NCBI RefSeq assembly: GCF_000006405.1
Contig: NW_003211409.1
Span: 358,867 to 422,866, forward strand
Direction of reading: 5' to 3'
From: Perkinsus marinus ATCC 50983
Taxonomy: Eukaryota; Perkinsozoa; Perkinsida; Perkinsidae
DNA length: 64,000 nt
Part shown: piece after piece, positions 1-11,529 of the stretch
Numbering within the stretch: position 1 is the first letter of the stretch
Layout: each line of letters begins with the position of its first letter
Made by a program: the position numbers and the translations under genes
Notes under the pieces: model-generated
The model's database searches: none
Told to the model about the DNA's origin: nothing
Seen by the model: only the letters and a program-made list of their open reading frames with translations

Positions 1-203
1 CCGTACCTCACTATCACAGGAACCCGTGGTTGGCTAGTGCGGCTAAAGGTGTCAGAAGCGGATGCATGCCCCAACTCCAGGGCTCGAAGTGAGCGAGCAA
101 CGGCATGACGGATGGTGACGCACCATCTGCCCGAGTTCAGCTGCTCAACATCATCTGAGCCATCGTAAGACACGGAAAAGCACCTACTCTCAAGCTGCCA
201 ATA
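1..203. repeat. Direct repeat copy 1 (203 bp)
   Basis: This stretch recurs at 1965-2167 with about 8 mismatches (about 96% identity) and no indels, at an offset of 1964 bp. The left edge coincides with the window start, so this copy may extend further left. Read on the minus strand, both copies keep the same frame open (a segment ending near RALELGHASASDT), which suggests a duplicated coding exon rather than neutral spacer. No target-site duplications or transposase were seen. Confidence 0.85.
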
Positions 204-812
204 TTGGCATGCGGGCTCGCCTCCCTTCTGATATGCCACATTGCACTCGCTGAGTCTGTCTGTGCCCGTTGGACTGTTTTTCTCCTGGAGTACTCCAGTA
301 GTCGCACTGCTTTCACGAACTCGATTCATTGCCAATTATATTTGCATTAGCGGCGGAAACATTCTTACAGACACTGACGACTTCAACCTGATAGCGATAT
401 GCTTCTGAAAAACCTACAGTACACACTGTCTAATGGTATGGACTCTACCTTGATACCGGATTCTCTGATACATGAGCTGAGAACAACTCTTACGCACGCT
501 GGCTTGCCATAACACGTGTACAACTCATCGTGCGCACAGCCTTGAGGAGGAACTATTGGCTAGTCTTCTATTCTATCAAAGGCAGGTTGTAAGGGAATAA
601 CCGTCACATCCAATACATCTATTCGTATAGACAATGCCGCAATGATTACAACTCATGTCCTCACCCAGCAAGCGCTCGCTCCGGCGCAAACACATCTAAG
701 GACGTCATGCACGCATGGTCAACAGCGATCCTGAAGGGACAATCAGAGTGTTAGCAACACTGTGTTGCACTATCGTTCACACTCCAAGGTGATCATTGTA
801 CCTGAGTCTGCG

Positions 813-1559
813 ATGAGAATCATGATACTTCTGGTATTGATGTGTGCATTTGCCTCTCTGATTGACGGCTCGGTTGAGCTGAGGCGCGCGGCAGCTATAC
901 CTATTTCGTATCCATCGGGTTGTACCGGTGCTCACAAGCCGGCCTCTGAACCCTTCTGTGCTGTAGGCACTATAGACCAATCAGATGTGTTCAAGCTGAA
1001 TATGACCGTCTATATATTCGATATTGACGATCCCACCAAGTCTGTTTATTTCCATATCGAATCGGCCACCACTAGTGGTGGGCCGCTCATTGAGCCGGCC
1101 GGCCTTAATATCACCGGTGGAGGCCGCGCCAAGGTGATGGGACTGGACATTGGGCCCATTGTCTACACTGGGTATATGAGCGCTGTTACTGTAGGAGATG
1201 GTAGAGGGAAGTACGACCCTTCAACTGACACATGGACTGCTGACATCAAAGTCCAAGCGCAAGTCGAACTGTATCAGTTCGGAAAACGTACTTTTTATTT
1301 GTTCATGTCTAACGTGTTCGCGGCCAGTAATGATTTGATTTTCGGCGTCGATCTCGGTGTGGTACTCCAAAAACAATGGGGAAACCCCGTTATGAACATA
1401 ACCATGACCTTCATTTTCAATCTAAATTCCAAGATGGATGACATGTATACCTGGGATCTCTTCGGTCAGTATCAATGGCGTATATGGGGGCCGTTCTCAC
1501 CACCTGATAGATACACCACCGTTTTCATTGATAAAGAGTTTCAAATTCTCAGTACATGA
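813..1559 (+). CDS. Secreted protein of unknown function
   Basis: This is an uninterrupted 248-codon frame. An upstream in-frame ATG lies at 762, but I chose 813 because it starts a textbook signal peptide: MRIMILLVLMCAFASLIDG, hydrophobic and followed by a plausible small-residue cleavage site. The mature part is about 225 residues, rich in Thr, Gly and aromatic residues. It has NxT/NxS glycosylation sequons (for example NMT and NIT) and a beta-rich look, with no membrane segment after the leader. I recognise no domain. It is probably an exported or surface protein. The flanking 203-bp direct repeats suggest it sits in a locally duplicated segment, so it may belong to a multigene family. No intron is needed. 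Confidence 0.6.
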   Translation: MRIMILLVLMCAFASLIDGSVELRRAAAIPISYPSGCTGAHKPASEPFCAVGTIDQSDVFKLNMTVYIFDIDDPTKSVYFHIESATTSGGPLIEPAGLNITGGGRAKVMGLDIGPIVYTGYMSAVTVGDGRGKYDPSTDTWTADIKVQAQVELYQFGKRTFYLFMSNVFAASNDLIFGVDLGVVLQKQWGNPVMNITMTFIFNLNSKMDDMYTWDLFGQYQWRIWGPFSPPDRYTTVFIDKEFQILST

Positions 1560-1964
1560 GTCACAACAACCGCAGGCATTTACAATGAAGGAGTAAGTGT
1601 TCTACATTTGCAGATTTGACTGGTTCGTAAAACTATCTCATAAGCTATTTTGAAGAAGTATTTTTAATCTGGTATAACATCGAATGTTCATTCATTTTCA
1701 AGCTTATCGGACACTATCGAGTTGTAACCCAGTTATGAACTTTAACCGGCAGTTCAAAATCGTGCTGCAATTTACAGCACTCGTTATCTTCAAGTCCAAC
1801 TGCATATTCCTCTTGCCTGCAGCCTGCATAAAGCTTGAGGGATACTTTTATGGGTTGCCGGGATTAAAATGTACACCTTGGACTCCAATTCGGGCTCGGC
1901 AATACTGTTTGGGACTTTGGTTAGGCACTAAATCAGACGGACTGTGAACCACTGGAGATTTTTC

Positions 1965-2167
1965 CCGTACCTCACTATCACAGGAACCCGTGGTTGGCTA
2001 GTGCGGCTAGCGGTGTCAGAAGCGGATGCATGCCCCAACTCCAGGGCTCGAAGTGAGCGAGCAACGGCATGACGGATGGTGACGCACCGTCTGCTCGAGT
2101 TTAGCTGCTCAACATCATCTGAGTCATCGTAAGACATGGAAAAGCACCTACTCTCGAGCTGCCAATA
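1965..2167. repeat. Direct repeat copy 2 (203 bp)
   Basis: This is the second copy of the sequence at 1-203. The minus-strand frame through it (about 1928-2212) is open and would encode SMSYDDSDDVEQLNSS and following residues. Copy 1 reads a near-identical peptide with a few substitutions. Retained frame in both copies is consistent with a repeated exon or a recent segmental duplication. Confidence 0.85.
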
Positions 2168-2227
2168 GCGCGGAGGCTGTGTGCTCTTCCCCTTCCCACA
2201 CTCCCGTACCAAGGATTTTTACTCTCC

Positions 2228-2614
2228 ATGAGGGACGATTTTCAGGCTACCATTATGACAAGCAGTAGAGAATACGATACTGATGGTATACCCAGGCAAG
2301 TGCATCGCAGAGGAGTGATATTCCCCATTCTAATACAACTTGGCGCAGTTGGACGCCTGATACTGTTCCTCTGCCGTAGAATTTCAATCGGAGGGGTCAT
2401 TATCGTATTAGCCAACTCGTCATTCGCGATAAGCTTGGATACAAACCTCCTAGTCCCTAGATGTCACGCAAGACCTTATCCCAAGTGGACCACATATAGT
2501 AACAATCTCAACATGTTGAACGTTTTGCCTCCCGAATCTGTAGAGAAACTAACGATGGTCACGAAAACGTTATTTCAACAGTCCCATTATGGTGATATCA
2601 CTCGTTCCAAGTAA
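2228..2614 (+). CDS. Hypothetical ORF with internal hydrophobic segment
   Basis: This open frame of 128 codons contains a hydrophobic stretch (ISIGGVIIVLANSSFAIS) that resembles the signal peptide of the upstream secreted protein. It could be the start of a second, diverged copy in a tandem family, but I see no clear sequence match beyond the leader-like stretch and no splice structure that extends it. Treat it as a weak gene candidate. From 2615 to 2761 nothing else is recognisable. Confidence 0.2.
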   Translation: MRDDFQATIMTSSREYDTDGIPRQVHRRGVIFPILIQLGAVGRLILFLCRRISIGGVIIVLANSSFAISLDTNLLVPRCHARPYPKWTTYSNNLNMLNVLPPESVEKLTMVTKTLFQQSHYGDITRSK

Positions 2615-2761
2615 CTCTAACGCGACATGAACAATCAGACGTGTCGAGACCCGTGGCTCATAGACATGACATGGGATGTCGACGTGTCAGAGACGATCCG
2701 ATGGGGCCTTCCATCCTATCAAATATTCCTCCGACTCTTCCGCTTCGATGGGCTACCACAT

Positions 2762-5700
2762 TTAACCATAACAGATAAGGTCGTCAGAGCATACACACTT
2801 TTTTAACTGCTTTTCCGCCTCCTCGATTTTGCTCGTACTGCTCGCCTTGAGCTCGGCCCTCTCAGCTGTAAAGCGAGGATCTTCAACATCGTCATCATCA
2901 GTCGAAACTTTAGCGGTTTCACGTTTGCGACCATTGCATTCTGGGTCTGTACCTGTATCTCGGTGACTTTCCAGGCTTCGGGCCCAACTGAGCCCATCCA
3001 TACTCCCAAGGTACGTCGCTTACCCGGACGAACACGGCAGTTCACACGGCCAAACTCCTTATCATCAAGCAGCTTGTTTTGCTCCCTTTTCGCTCTCGAT
3101 TGCGCTTCTGTAAGGCTCTTGACTTTTATCTACAGAATAGCACTTCCGAATTGTCCGTCGAAGCCCCCTACGTGTCCTGCTTCGTACTCTTTCTTAACAT
3201 GCTCACAAAAGGCCTGGATAGTCTTTGGGAGTCTGAGATTGATCACGACGACTCCCGAGACTGGGACTCATCAAATCACCGACCTGTCGAAGTACTTGGC
3301 CAAAGTCTGATAGCAATGAGGACGGGAGAGCTCCATCGGCTGCTCGAATGCCCCCAATGATTTGTTCGTCCTCTCGGCCTATCGTGAAATGATGGTGATG
3401 CTCACATGTAGCTACTACCCAACGGCGGACGATCTCAGCGTCGATCCTGGCCTTTTGCAATCTTTCTCTGGACGTGTTGTAAGCTTGAGTAGCCTGGATG
3501 TATTTCAATGAGTGATGCAGTTGAATCAGACAACGCCCACCTCAACGAGTTCCCGTTCGCGTTCATCTAGTTCCATGTACAGACTCCTAAACGTATTGAC
3601 TGTATAATTCACAAGTATAGGCCTCTCACCGTTCCTCGTTCGTGAGCGGATCTGGGAGCTGTTTCCCGAGGGAGTCAGGAACAAACAAGTTCGCATCTGC
3701 CACCTCCTTACAGAGCCTGGAACTCAAGTGTAGGGATTTACCCGACTTAGGAGTGGTTAAATTAAACTCCTAAACTTTCAAATAAACCGGGTATAATATT
3801 AATTTTCTTGGCATTTTATCAAAGCCATGGGTAAAATGTTAACTTGAAAGGTAAAACATTAACCAAATGGGTAAAAAATCAAATTTGTCGGTAGAAAATT
3901 AATTTCACCTGGAAATGCTGTAGACGCTGGCCGCTCTTTCCAATACATTTTATGTTTGAGGATCACACTATGTGTGACCCATACCGGTAGCAATTAGAGA
4001 TCTCATCATGAACATGGCTAACCCAGTGAATATCGACCTACCTGGCATTCTCTTCCTTCACCTCTTCGAGTTCTACTTCGGCCTCCGCGACGAATTGCCT
4101 CAACTGTTCCTGAGAACGACGCATCGCTCTAGTGCCATGATGGCAGTCCCTTCACAAGTGCAAGATCATGTCCGATGAGCTTTCCACAGATTCCAAGACT
4201 CCCCAAAAAATTGTGCGATAAGTTGTATACTACAGCAAAGAAGGAAACAGATAAAGTGAATGCAAAAAGTTGGCCATAAGGTGAGCACTGAACACTACCT
4301 GTTCGATCTCACGGTTGAGGAAGCGATGGACTATATCCATAACATCGTTGAGGCCAGTAACCTCTCGGATCTTCTGGAACCCATCCTCAGTTGCCTGAGA
4401 CCTCTGCACCTGACATAGTTAATGTACTACAGTAGCAGGAGGGTCGACCAAACCTGTTCGACCATGGCTTTCTGTAGACAGTTACCGGTGAGCTTCTCCA
4501 TAACCCACAGCTTACGTAGACGGCCAGCGGTCGCGTTGAAGGCCTGAGAGATCATCAACGATCTTCCGCTCCCCCTTCACATGTACGAGAGTACTTCATT
4601 GGCTGCTTCCACAGCAACACCACGCCTCCAGTTTTCTATCTCGGCTCGCCTCCTGATACTGTCCTCAGCCGACTGTAACGAACCTACACACGCTATACCA
4701 CACCACGGAGAACTGACAGGATATGCCCACCCATCATTTCCTCTAGTGCATTCTCTCTAGCGGTCCTCGCCTCCTCCAGCTCCGCAAGAGCTTTTTCGTA
4801 TTCCTTCGATGCAGTTTGTCGTTGCTCAGAGGCTCTACGAGCCATCGCAGACTGAATTACAATTCCTAAATTCCGTATACGAGCTGTTAGCCCACCTTGC
4901 CCTTGAACTCCGCCTTTCTGCGCTTCAGGAGCTTGTCCATCTTCAACATCTGTTCGCGCATATGGAGGAACTCATTGTTGATCCTCGTCAGCATATGTTC
5001 GTATACCTATGTACAAGTCCAACAAGTTCAAAATCAACACAATATTCGCACTTTTTTTGTCATTTTAGCTTCTTCGATTTGAGCGTATACTTCCGCAAGT
5101 CGATCCTCCAACTTCTTTCTGCCAGCTTCCATGCGAAACACATCGTCAACGTCGACCTGAAAAGGCACTCCTCCAACACGCCTTTTGACAACGACCACCT
5201 GTGAGACGTCGTCAGTGGATCGTATTTTATCGCGCAATTGCTCGAGCTCGCGTTCCCTGATTATCAACAATCAAGTCGACGCTTCATACCGTAACTTGAG
5301 AACTTCCTCTCAGCCTCAGCATGTACTTCATCGTATTGTCTACGGACATCAGCGAGAATAGCCTTAACTTCTTCAATGGGCGTGCTCCCAGAACCTAACA
5401 ATTAACGAATACTCATAGTAGAAGAAAGCAAGGGAGTTCTCACCGAACTCCTCTAAGGCACGGTCCACCACACTGTGAAGGTCTTTGTTAGTTGTCGTTG
5501 AGTAGTGGGCCCGACTCGAGAGAAACCCAGACGGTCTGCGAAGAAGGACGACGAGTTGGCCGTGGTGTGGTATGCTCACTTGTGGCCAGCGGTATCTCTG
5601 TGAGTACGAGCAGTAACCGGCGCTAGGGGTTGGCCCTGAGAACAACAACAATGAAAGCGGGCATTTGCTGAGAATAACGATCTAATAGTCCAAAGACAAC

Positions 5701-6163
5701 CAAGTTAGCCTCCGCTTTAGTTCTAAGTAAACTATTAGTGGCTTCCTAGTTCTGATTTTCTCACGAAAAAAGAGACAGAAATGATACACCAGGCTTCAAG
5801 CACTCGAAGATTTTGCGCCATTCGGGAAGGACACGTAGATGCTGCGACACCAGCGGGGATACATCACTGAGGTACATTACAACTAGAGTGCCATTTGGCA
5901 GGTGTTGACATACAGTTGCCTTCAAGAGGACAATAAGGAACAGTTTACAGTAAGCAGTAGTAAGACTAGCACATAGTAGTATTACTACTGAACGGTATTT
6001 GAAGTTGACAAGGCATGTTGCCACGTATGGGGACAACAGAGTAAGTGCTTGGCCAAGAGTTTCGATCGAATATTAACCCGGCACCTACCCGAGCCGGTGA
6101 CAGCTTAGGCAGAGCTGTGAAGTTGCCGACTTTGGGTGCTCTATTATGCTCCTTGGCCACCAT
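2762..6163 (-). CDS. Outer dynein arm docking-type coiled-coil protein
   Basis: This minus-strand gene has about a dozen exons, and most introns are 45-60 bp. Exon 1 probably starts at 6163 (MVAKEHNRAPKVGNF...) and is followed by a long intron to about 5640. Later exons read GSTPIEEVKAILADV, ELEQLRDKIRSTDD, YEHMLTRINNEFLHM, GRLRKLWVMEKLTGNCL, FQKIREVTGLNDVMDI and EQLRQFVAEAEVELEEV. The chain ends with an acidic tail at 2762. Long heptad coiled coils surround the 'KIREVTG.xDVxxIVxxFL' and 'LRKLWxxEKLTGN' patterns. From memory these resemble the CCDC151/CCDC63/CCDC114 family, which anchors outer dynein arms to axonemal doublets. I cannot assign the exact member. Exon phases agree across at least eight joins. 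The first intron and the start are the weak points. Confidence 0.6.
3765..3915. repeat. Degenerate short tandem repeat inside an intron
   Basis: An A+T-rich block repeats a roughly 20-22 bp unit built on GGTAAAA.ATTAA five or six times, with substitutions (ggtataatattaa, ggtaaaatgttaa, ggtaaaacattaa, ggtaaaaaatcaa, ggtagaaaattaa). It lies in the approximately 320-bp intron (about 3722-4042) of the docking-type coiled-coil gene, whose other internal introns are about 50 bp. Confidence 0.6.
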
Positions 6164-7108
6164 GCTGTTCAATCAGCAGTTCAAGAGGAGGAAAACAAGT
6201 AGACATCGTTCGTGCAAGTTTCGTGCAATGTTGTGAAAGTAGCGCACGCCCAGAATGTCATCCGGTGAGACGGTTTCGACTCGTGGCATTTTCAATTGTA
6301 TTTTACCACTACAACGCACGAACAGCTGGATCTTCAGGGCATGAATAAAGTAGTACCGGTGTCAGCGGCAGTGCACATACCCTCCTCGACTAATGTAGCG
6401 GTATGTGTAGAAAAGCGCAGAAACAGTAGTTGGACTCGAGCTAATTATGAACGCCTTGGGTAGCGGTTTCAGCATAGGAAAGGGGATTTTATGAGCTATT
6501 TACATCATCATCATCATCTCACGGGAGCTTCAGTGGTGCTGAAAGCGAAAACAACAGCTTGTTCAGAAAGAGCTTAACAGGAAACTTTGGTAGACGATTG
6601 TTCGACTACGTATTATTCGAAGTGGACAAGGCCGAGCTGACTAAGTTGTGGTATGCGGTGTTTGCGGCAGCTTCAGAACCCCAGAATGATGCCGCAGTCA
6701 TCTCTACTGCTGACACATCGATTGTTGTTGATCGGCTTGGGATTTGCAAGAGGATAGCTTGGTGCATGCCGTGATGGATTTCCGGAGGATACCGACTGAG
6801 AACGACAGCGCAGGGATTCCTTGGTCAAGGTAGGAGCGCTGGTCGGCCAGCAGAGTGTACTGTGCATGACAATGGTAAAGTGCGAAATTAACCAGTGTTT
6901 TGCGACCTATGATCGGCCTACAACAAAGGCTTTCCCTGTTCATAAGATGGTCCTGTATTTGTGAGCAGGGCTTATAGCTTTCTCATAGTTTGTCATCGGT
7001 CTGTGAGATGTCGGATCGATGATGATCCACATTCTGTGCAGTCTCGTTGTCTGTCGGATGATTCCTTAGGCTTGTGGGTGAATCTCGATTTGGACAGTTT
7101 TTACTAAT
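6164..7108. other. Divergent intergenic region
   Basis: This lies between the minus-strand coiled-coil gene and the next plus-strand start. Short ORFs in both strands (for example 6559-6774 plus) show no family similarity and no consistent splice structure. It presumably carries the two divergent promoters, but I see no recognisable motif. Confidence 0.5.
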
Positions 7109-7566
7109 GTCCAGCCGACTCATGGAAGTGCGTGAGCGGTATAAGCAACTACGTCGGAAAGCTTCCTATGATGTTTCGGTGAAATCTCCTGACGTTATCA
7201 AGCCGTCCTGGAAAGAGTCTAAGGTGCGAAACTAATGAAGGCGCACTGCGCATTGTCCCGTGTCGTCCCAGCGGCTCGTTATTTCGGTAGGCAGAGATGT
7301 CTGTCGAGGAATTGGAAAACCCCCTCCCGCGATATTCGCGCTACAGCGCTGCTCACGACGAGAGCTTCGAAGACTCGGTCTCAACAGCTAATGTAGGTTG
7401 TCTCATCAGCTACTGGTCCTCGCATGAGCGGTAGATACTGAATCCGCCGGTACAGGCTTTTGGCAAGGGTCTTGGGACAGTGGCTGCTAGTATAGAAGTA
7501 CTAGGACATCGTGACCTGCTACGGGCTAGTAACAAGTACATTAATAGCAATAAGGTCGCCGAATGA
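7109..7566 (+). CDS. Small multi-exon gene, unresolved (possible SNARE-like)
   Basis: Two coding pieces are supportable. MSSRLMEVRERYKQL... starts at 7109 and ends at a GT donor near 7221. A second start at 7298 reads MSVEELENPLPRYSRY, then splices from about 7395 (GTAGGT donor) to about 7458 and continues AFGKGLGTVAASIEVLG to a stop at 7566. The last segment has the spacing of a Q-SNARE helix, but no membrane anchor follows in frame, so the identification is weak. Whether the two pieces are one gene is unclear, because three frames are open across 7270-7390. It may also continue by splicing past 7566 toward 8042. Confidence 0.3.
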
Positions 7567-7899
7567 CAGCTCAGGCACCGATAGTAATGGAGAGGACTAT
7601 TGCAACATCATATACGAACATATGCGGAGAACCAAGCAAACGCTTCCCCTCCCCACAGCTTCTCCATCGACCTCGTCAAAGGCTGATTTCTCGGATTGCA
7701 GTATATTTTCGAGCGTAGTGCTTCAGCCGTTAGGAATCTATCGTCGTGAAGTAGTATGTTCAGACGCTTCCATGCACAGAACCTCTCAAGACCAGCGAGG
7801 TTTTGCAGCCACCCTTGTGGTTCCGTGAGTATGGAGGAAAACACGAGGTTGGTGGATACTATCTGGGGTTATACCCACGAGTATTATGAGGATTTCGTT

Positions 7900-7971
7900 G
7901 GCTGTGTGGTCTAGTGGTATGATTCTCGCTTTGGGTGCGAGAGGTCTCGAGTTCGATTCTCGGCTCAGCCC
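7900..7971 (+). tRNA. tRNA-Pro (anticodon UGG)
   Basis: This is a 72-nt cloverleaf. The acceptor arm GGCTGTG pairs with CTCAGCC except for one U-U mismatch at pair 6-67. The D arm contains GGTCTAGTGGTATGA, the anticodon stem is CTCGC/GCGAG with loop TTTGGGT (anticodon UGG), and the T arm contains GTTCGATTC. The stem-loop, B box and A box match eukaryotic tRNA-Pro closely. A T-rich run (ATTTATTTTTC) follows directly and would serve as the Pol III terminator. The gene lies between coding exons at about 7566 and 8042 on the same strand. Confidence 0.92.
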
Positions 7972-8041
7972 ATTTATTTTTCGCTCGTGGACAGTTCTCT
8001 GACGTCGTAGAGTAGCATGTTATGCCGCCTCTCATTCTCAG

Positions 8042-11000
8042 AACAGAGCCACATGCCTTGACGTTGAAGGTTCTATCGAGAAGAGAGAAGCTCGGCCAAG
8101 TGGTGATGTGATTAATGCGAGTCTGGAAACTATAAAGCTCTTTGTTGATCCGGACAAGGGGGAAGCGACGGAACTGCAAGAGGAAGAAGATTCCCTGGAC
8201 CACGGCTCCGGCGATGATCTTGCCGCTGGTGAATCCATCGAAGAGGGAGGAGTTTCTGCTCTTCTCGAGGACGTGCCGTGTGCTTCTCCCTCGCCCAGCG
8301 GCAGTTCAAGTTCCCAGCACCTTGCTGGCAAGACTGCTGAGATCAATCTGATTGACTTGACCGTCCAGGAGGAAGACGAGGCAGAGATATTGTCCCAGAA
8401 GCGCTCATCTGATACGCTCCTCTTGAGCTCGAATCAAACACTCGGCTCCTCACAACTGAGCGAGACTGCATCCTTATGTAATCGAACCTATGTGGGTGCC
8501 GGGACGTTAGCGGCAGAGATCGGAGGAAACGCGCGGCTTGGCTCGTTCGATAATACCAGCCTCGCGGGGCCACCTCAAAGAACTGATAGTGGACCTGAGC
8601 TGGCTGCCGTGTCTGAGATGACGCCAGTGGAGCCGGCAAATGGTCCGGAGTCTTCCGCTCGTCCTTCCGGCCGCGAAATGACTACACTTCTTACTCAACG
8701 GCAAACTGTGGTGGCGGAAAAGAGAGTACAGGTGCGTCCTCAGCTACAAGATAACGGAGTGCAAGTGGAGGTGAGATTGTCAGACAGTGATCGAGACGCA
8801 CACAAGTACTTCCTCACTGACAGGAGTCGGACCTATCCTCTTGCACAGAGTCCAAGAGCGGGGAGCCGGAGCCGAGTATTCTCCCGGGGCACCTCAAAGA
8901 TAGGCTTCTGAACCAAGTAGCTCGGATGGTTGTGGCGACTCGCTGCTGATTGTGGTATGCACGTTAGCTTTACAAGAGGTGTTGTCACAGCCCTTTACGG
9001 TTGGCGAGACTTCTGAAGGAGTTCGGTGGTGATAAGAGTGAGTTGCCTCGAGTGGCAACGGGTTTGAGGGAAGCTTGCACCCGTATAGATATGATGGCAA
9101 AGGATGAGGAGATGCTGAGGCAGTCGATTGGAGTAGAGAGCGATGTGGGGCGGCGGCAATTTCATAACGTTGTTGCTGCTATGGTGGGCATCGTTGGTGA
9201 TTCCGTACGTGGTGTCACCGTCCCAAGATAGGTACGGCGATCTTGTGATGGACTATGCGTCGGGCATACAGGTGGCACTGGGGCTAGGCTGCAGGTCTGC
9301 TTTGATGAGCTCATGGCCCGCAGCAGAGTGACAAGAGCGTTGGGTGAGAGTCGACAGGGCCACCAGTAGAAGAGGTTTGCTGGCGCTACTCAGATGATGC
9401 TAGCTGGGCTTCCCTGATGAGAGATGCTCTTGGGAAGGTGGAGTCCGTAGACCTAGGACAGCTGATCCTGGATGCGTCGAGGGCGATGGTGGAGCAGATG
9501 AGGCCTTGCAGTGGGTGTGCTGGAATCAGAGGAGTTGACTAGCTGGACGGGTGACAGTTCAGATGCAGTCACTGTGGGTGTCCAGACTCAGAGCTTCCGA
9601 CTAGCGGTTGAGCATAGTGCGCCGTATAGTGAATTGTTGAATAAGTAGGGAAACTCCTCGTGGTCATTTGTTAGAGTGGACCGAGTCAGGTACGAGACGA
9701 AGTGCAAAAGGGTCGCCACGTTAGAGAGGCAGCTCACGAGAGCAGCAACTGTGATGGCGGCATCGAGAGAGGGGGTGAGGCTACACCAAGAAGGGACGGG
9801 TTACAACAGGCCCTGTAACAGACCTTCAAGGAGAAGGAGCTGGCCAGACAGCTTGAGGCGATGCAGGAGGATCGTGATAGGGCGACAGAGGCTCTTGCTG
9901 TGAAGGAAAAACAAAGTGACATCAGTTGCGAACGCACTACTGCAGCTGACCGGTGAGTCCTCAGTGGCTAAGATCGAGGAAGAATTGGAGGCGGTCAAAG
10001 AACAGTACGCGAGTATGGAATGTGAAGTCTCACGCCTTCAGCAAGCGCAGACTGCGGCATTTAAATTGAAGGTGAACAGCTACTCCGAGTAGCAGATGGA
10101 CGCCTTGGTTGCTCAGACTGTTGGTTCTGCGGGCAGTTCCCAGAAGTGCGGTAGAGCAGAGACGAGCAGGAGTCAACCAGTGAGGTCGTCGGCGCCAGTA
10201 CTGAGGACCGAACGATTTTATTCAGTTGGGCGCTGTTGTTGGCAGCCCCTGTGTGGCCTCGGCGACTCAGCGGAAGTCGAATGACTTTGTGTGAGGCTTA
10301 CGACTCTGTTGGGCCGGAAGGATGTACTCCTGTCAGGTGCAGGCTGCTGAAGGCTGAGGGGTGGTCCATGGGCAAACTGCCCTCAAGGGCTGGTCTGCTC
10401 TCGCGTCAGCCGATACCGCATCGACGGGTCTTCAGAATACTAAGTTGCAATCTCGCTCGCCCGGGAGGTGCTCTCTGAACTTGACAGGTTCGCCGTGTGG
10501 TTCCTGGCGGCTGGTGTGGGACGACCCTGCGGCACCTGAGAGGACCAAGCGGCATCGGATGGTTCAGCTAGCCGATATAGTAGGGGATCTGTGTGGTCGA
10601 GACGATGTGGCAGACCGGGGCAGGTCCGTGTGGAGTTCGGGGAGACATCACAGTGTTATCGTCGAATGGCTGCTACTGGTAAGAGCTGGCCAGGAAGTCG
10701 CCAGGTTGATAAGGTGAGTATAGGGTCTTGTTTATTCACTGGGAAGCTGTATGCAGGGAGTCAAGCCTCACAGTGGAGAGGGGAGTGGATGGTGTATATC
10801 TCTGGTTCTTCGTGAGGGTGCCTCTCGAGCCGCCCTGGATTTGGTCCTACCGAACAGGAGTGAACTTGGCAGTCTCTGGTCGCCCCTGCTACACGCTTGC
10901 CCTCAGACGCGTTTGAGGTTTGGGTCCTTGGCATCAATGAGCTCTGTGACTACAGTAGTCGATTGAAGTCTCTCACGAGGGAGACGTTTATGCTCTATAA

Positions 11001-11529
11001 AGCCCTTAACGATGATGCTGCCGTCGAGCCAATGGGTAAGTAATTTTGCGAACTGTTGCAGTGTCAACTCGAAGTGTGTCTCAGCTTCGCCGAAGTGGGA
11101 GAGAATTGCTCTTGCACGGCATTGATAATTAATACAGTCATGCGAAGGTGAATGAAGTTCTCACAAGAAGGCTCTTGTGTTCACCCATGGGGCGCCAGTT
11201 TGGTCTTGTTATGGTCGTCTCGTCGCTGCATGATTTTCCTCGGATTAGTTTGTTTTAGAATCTTTATGACGTTTCAAGTACGCGGTCGCTTTCCCACGTG
11301 GACGCGCAGATTTAGTGGTGAAGGTCGCGGAGCACTGGACTCCTGCGATGGTCCTGAAGAAAGGCTCCCTGGCGGCTTCATGAGTCTACCTGAGCTCCTC
11401 AAAGACCAGATCCGCCCACTCGGTGCAAGGAACTCCGCCGGCCTTATTAAACGCATGTTGAGTCTCGACGAAGTCGACGCCCTCTTCGACAATATAGCCG
11501 CTAGCCGTAGAGATGCGGTGGCAAGATGA
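8042..11529 (+). CDS. Long coiled-coil protein, unidentified
   Basis: Coding begins after an acceptor (ATTCTCAG) at 8041. A long acidic, Ser/Glu-rich exon follows (NRATCLDVEGSIEKRE through the RSRVFSRGTSKIGF end at 8911). Downstream plus-strand exons are strongly helical: LLKEFGGDKSELPRVATG (about 9001), LGKVESVDLGQLILDASR (about 9430), TFKEKELARQLEAMQEDR (about 9817), VAKIEEELEAVKEQYASM (about 9967), INELCDYSSRLKSLTRE (about 10935). The C-terminus is LPELLKDQIRPLGARNSAGL, ending at 11529. The N-terminal exon is low-complexity and the rest is coiled coil. No catalytic domain is seen. Introns are short and several joins are not certain, so this could be two genes. The start is upstream of 8042 and not identified. 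Confidence 0.5.
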
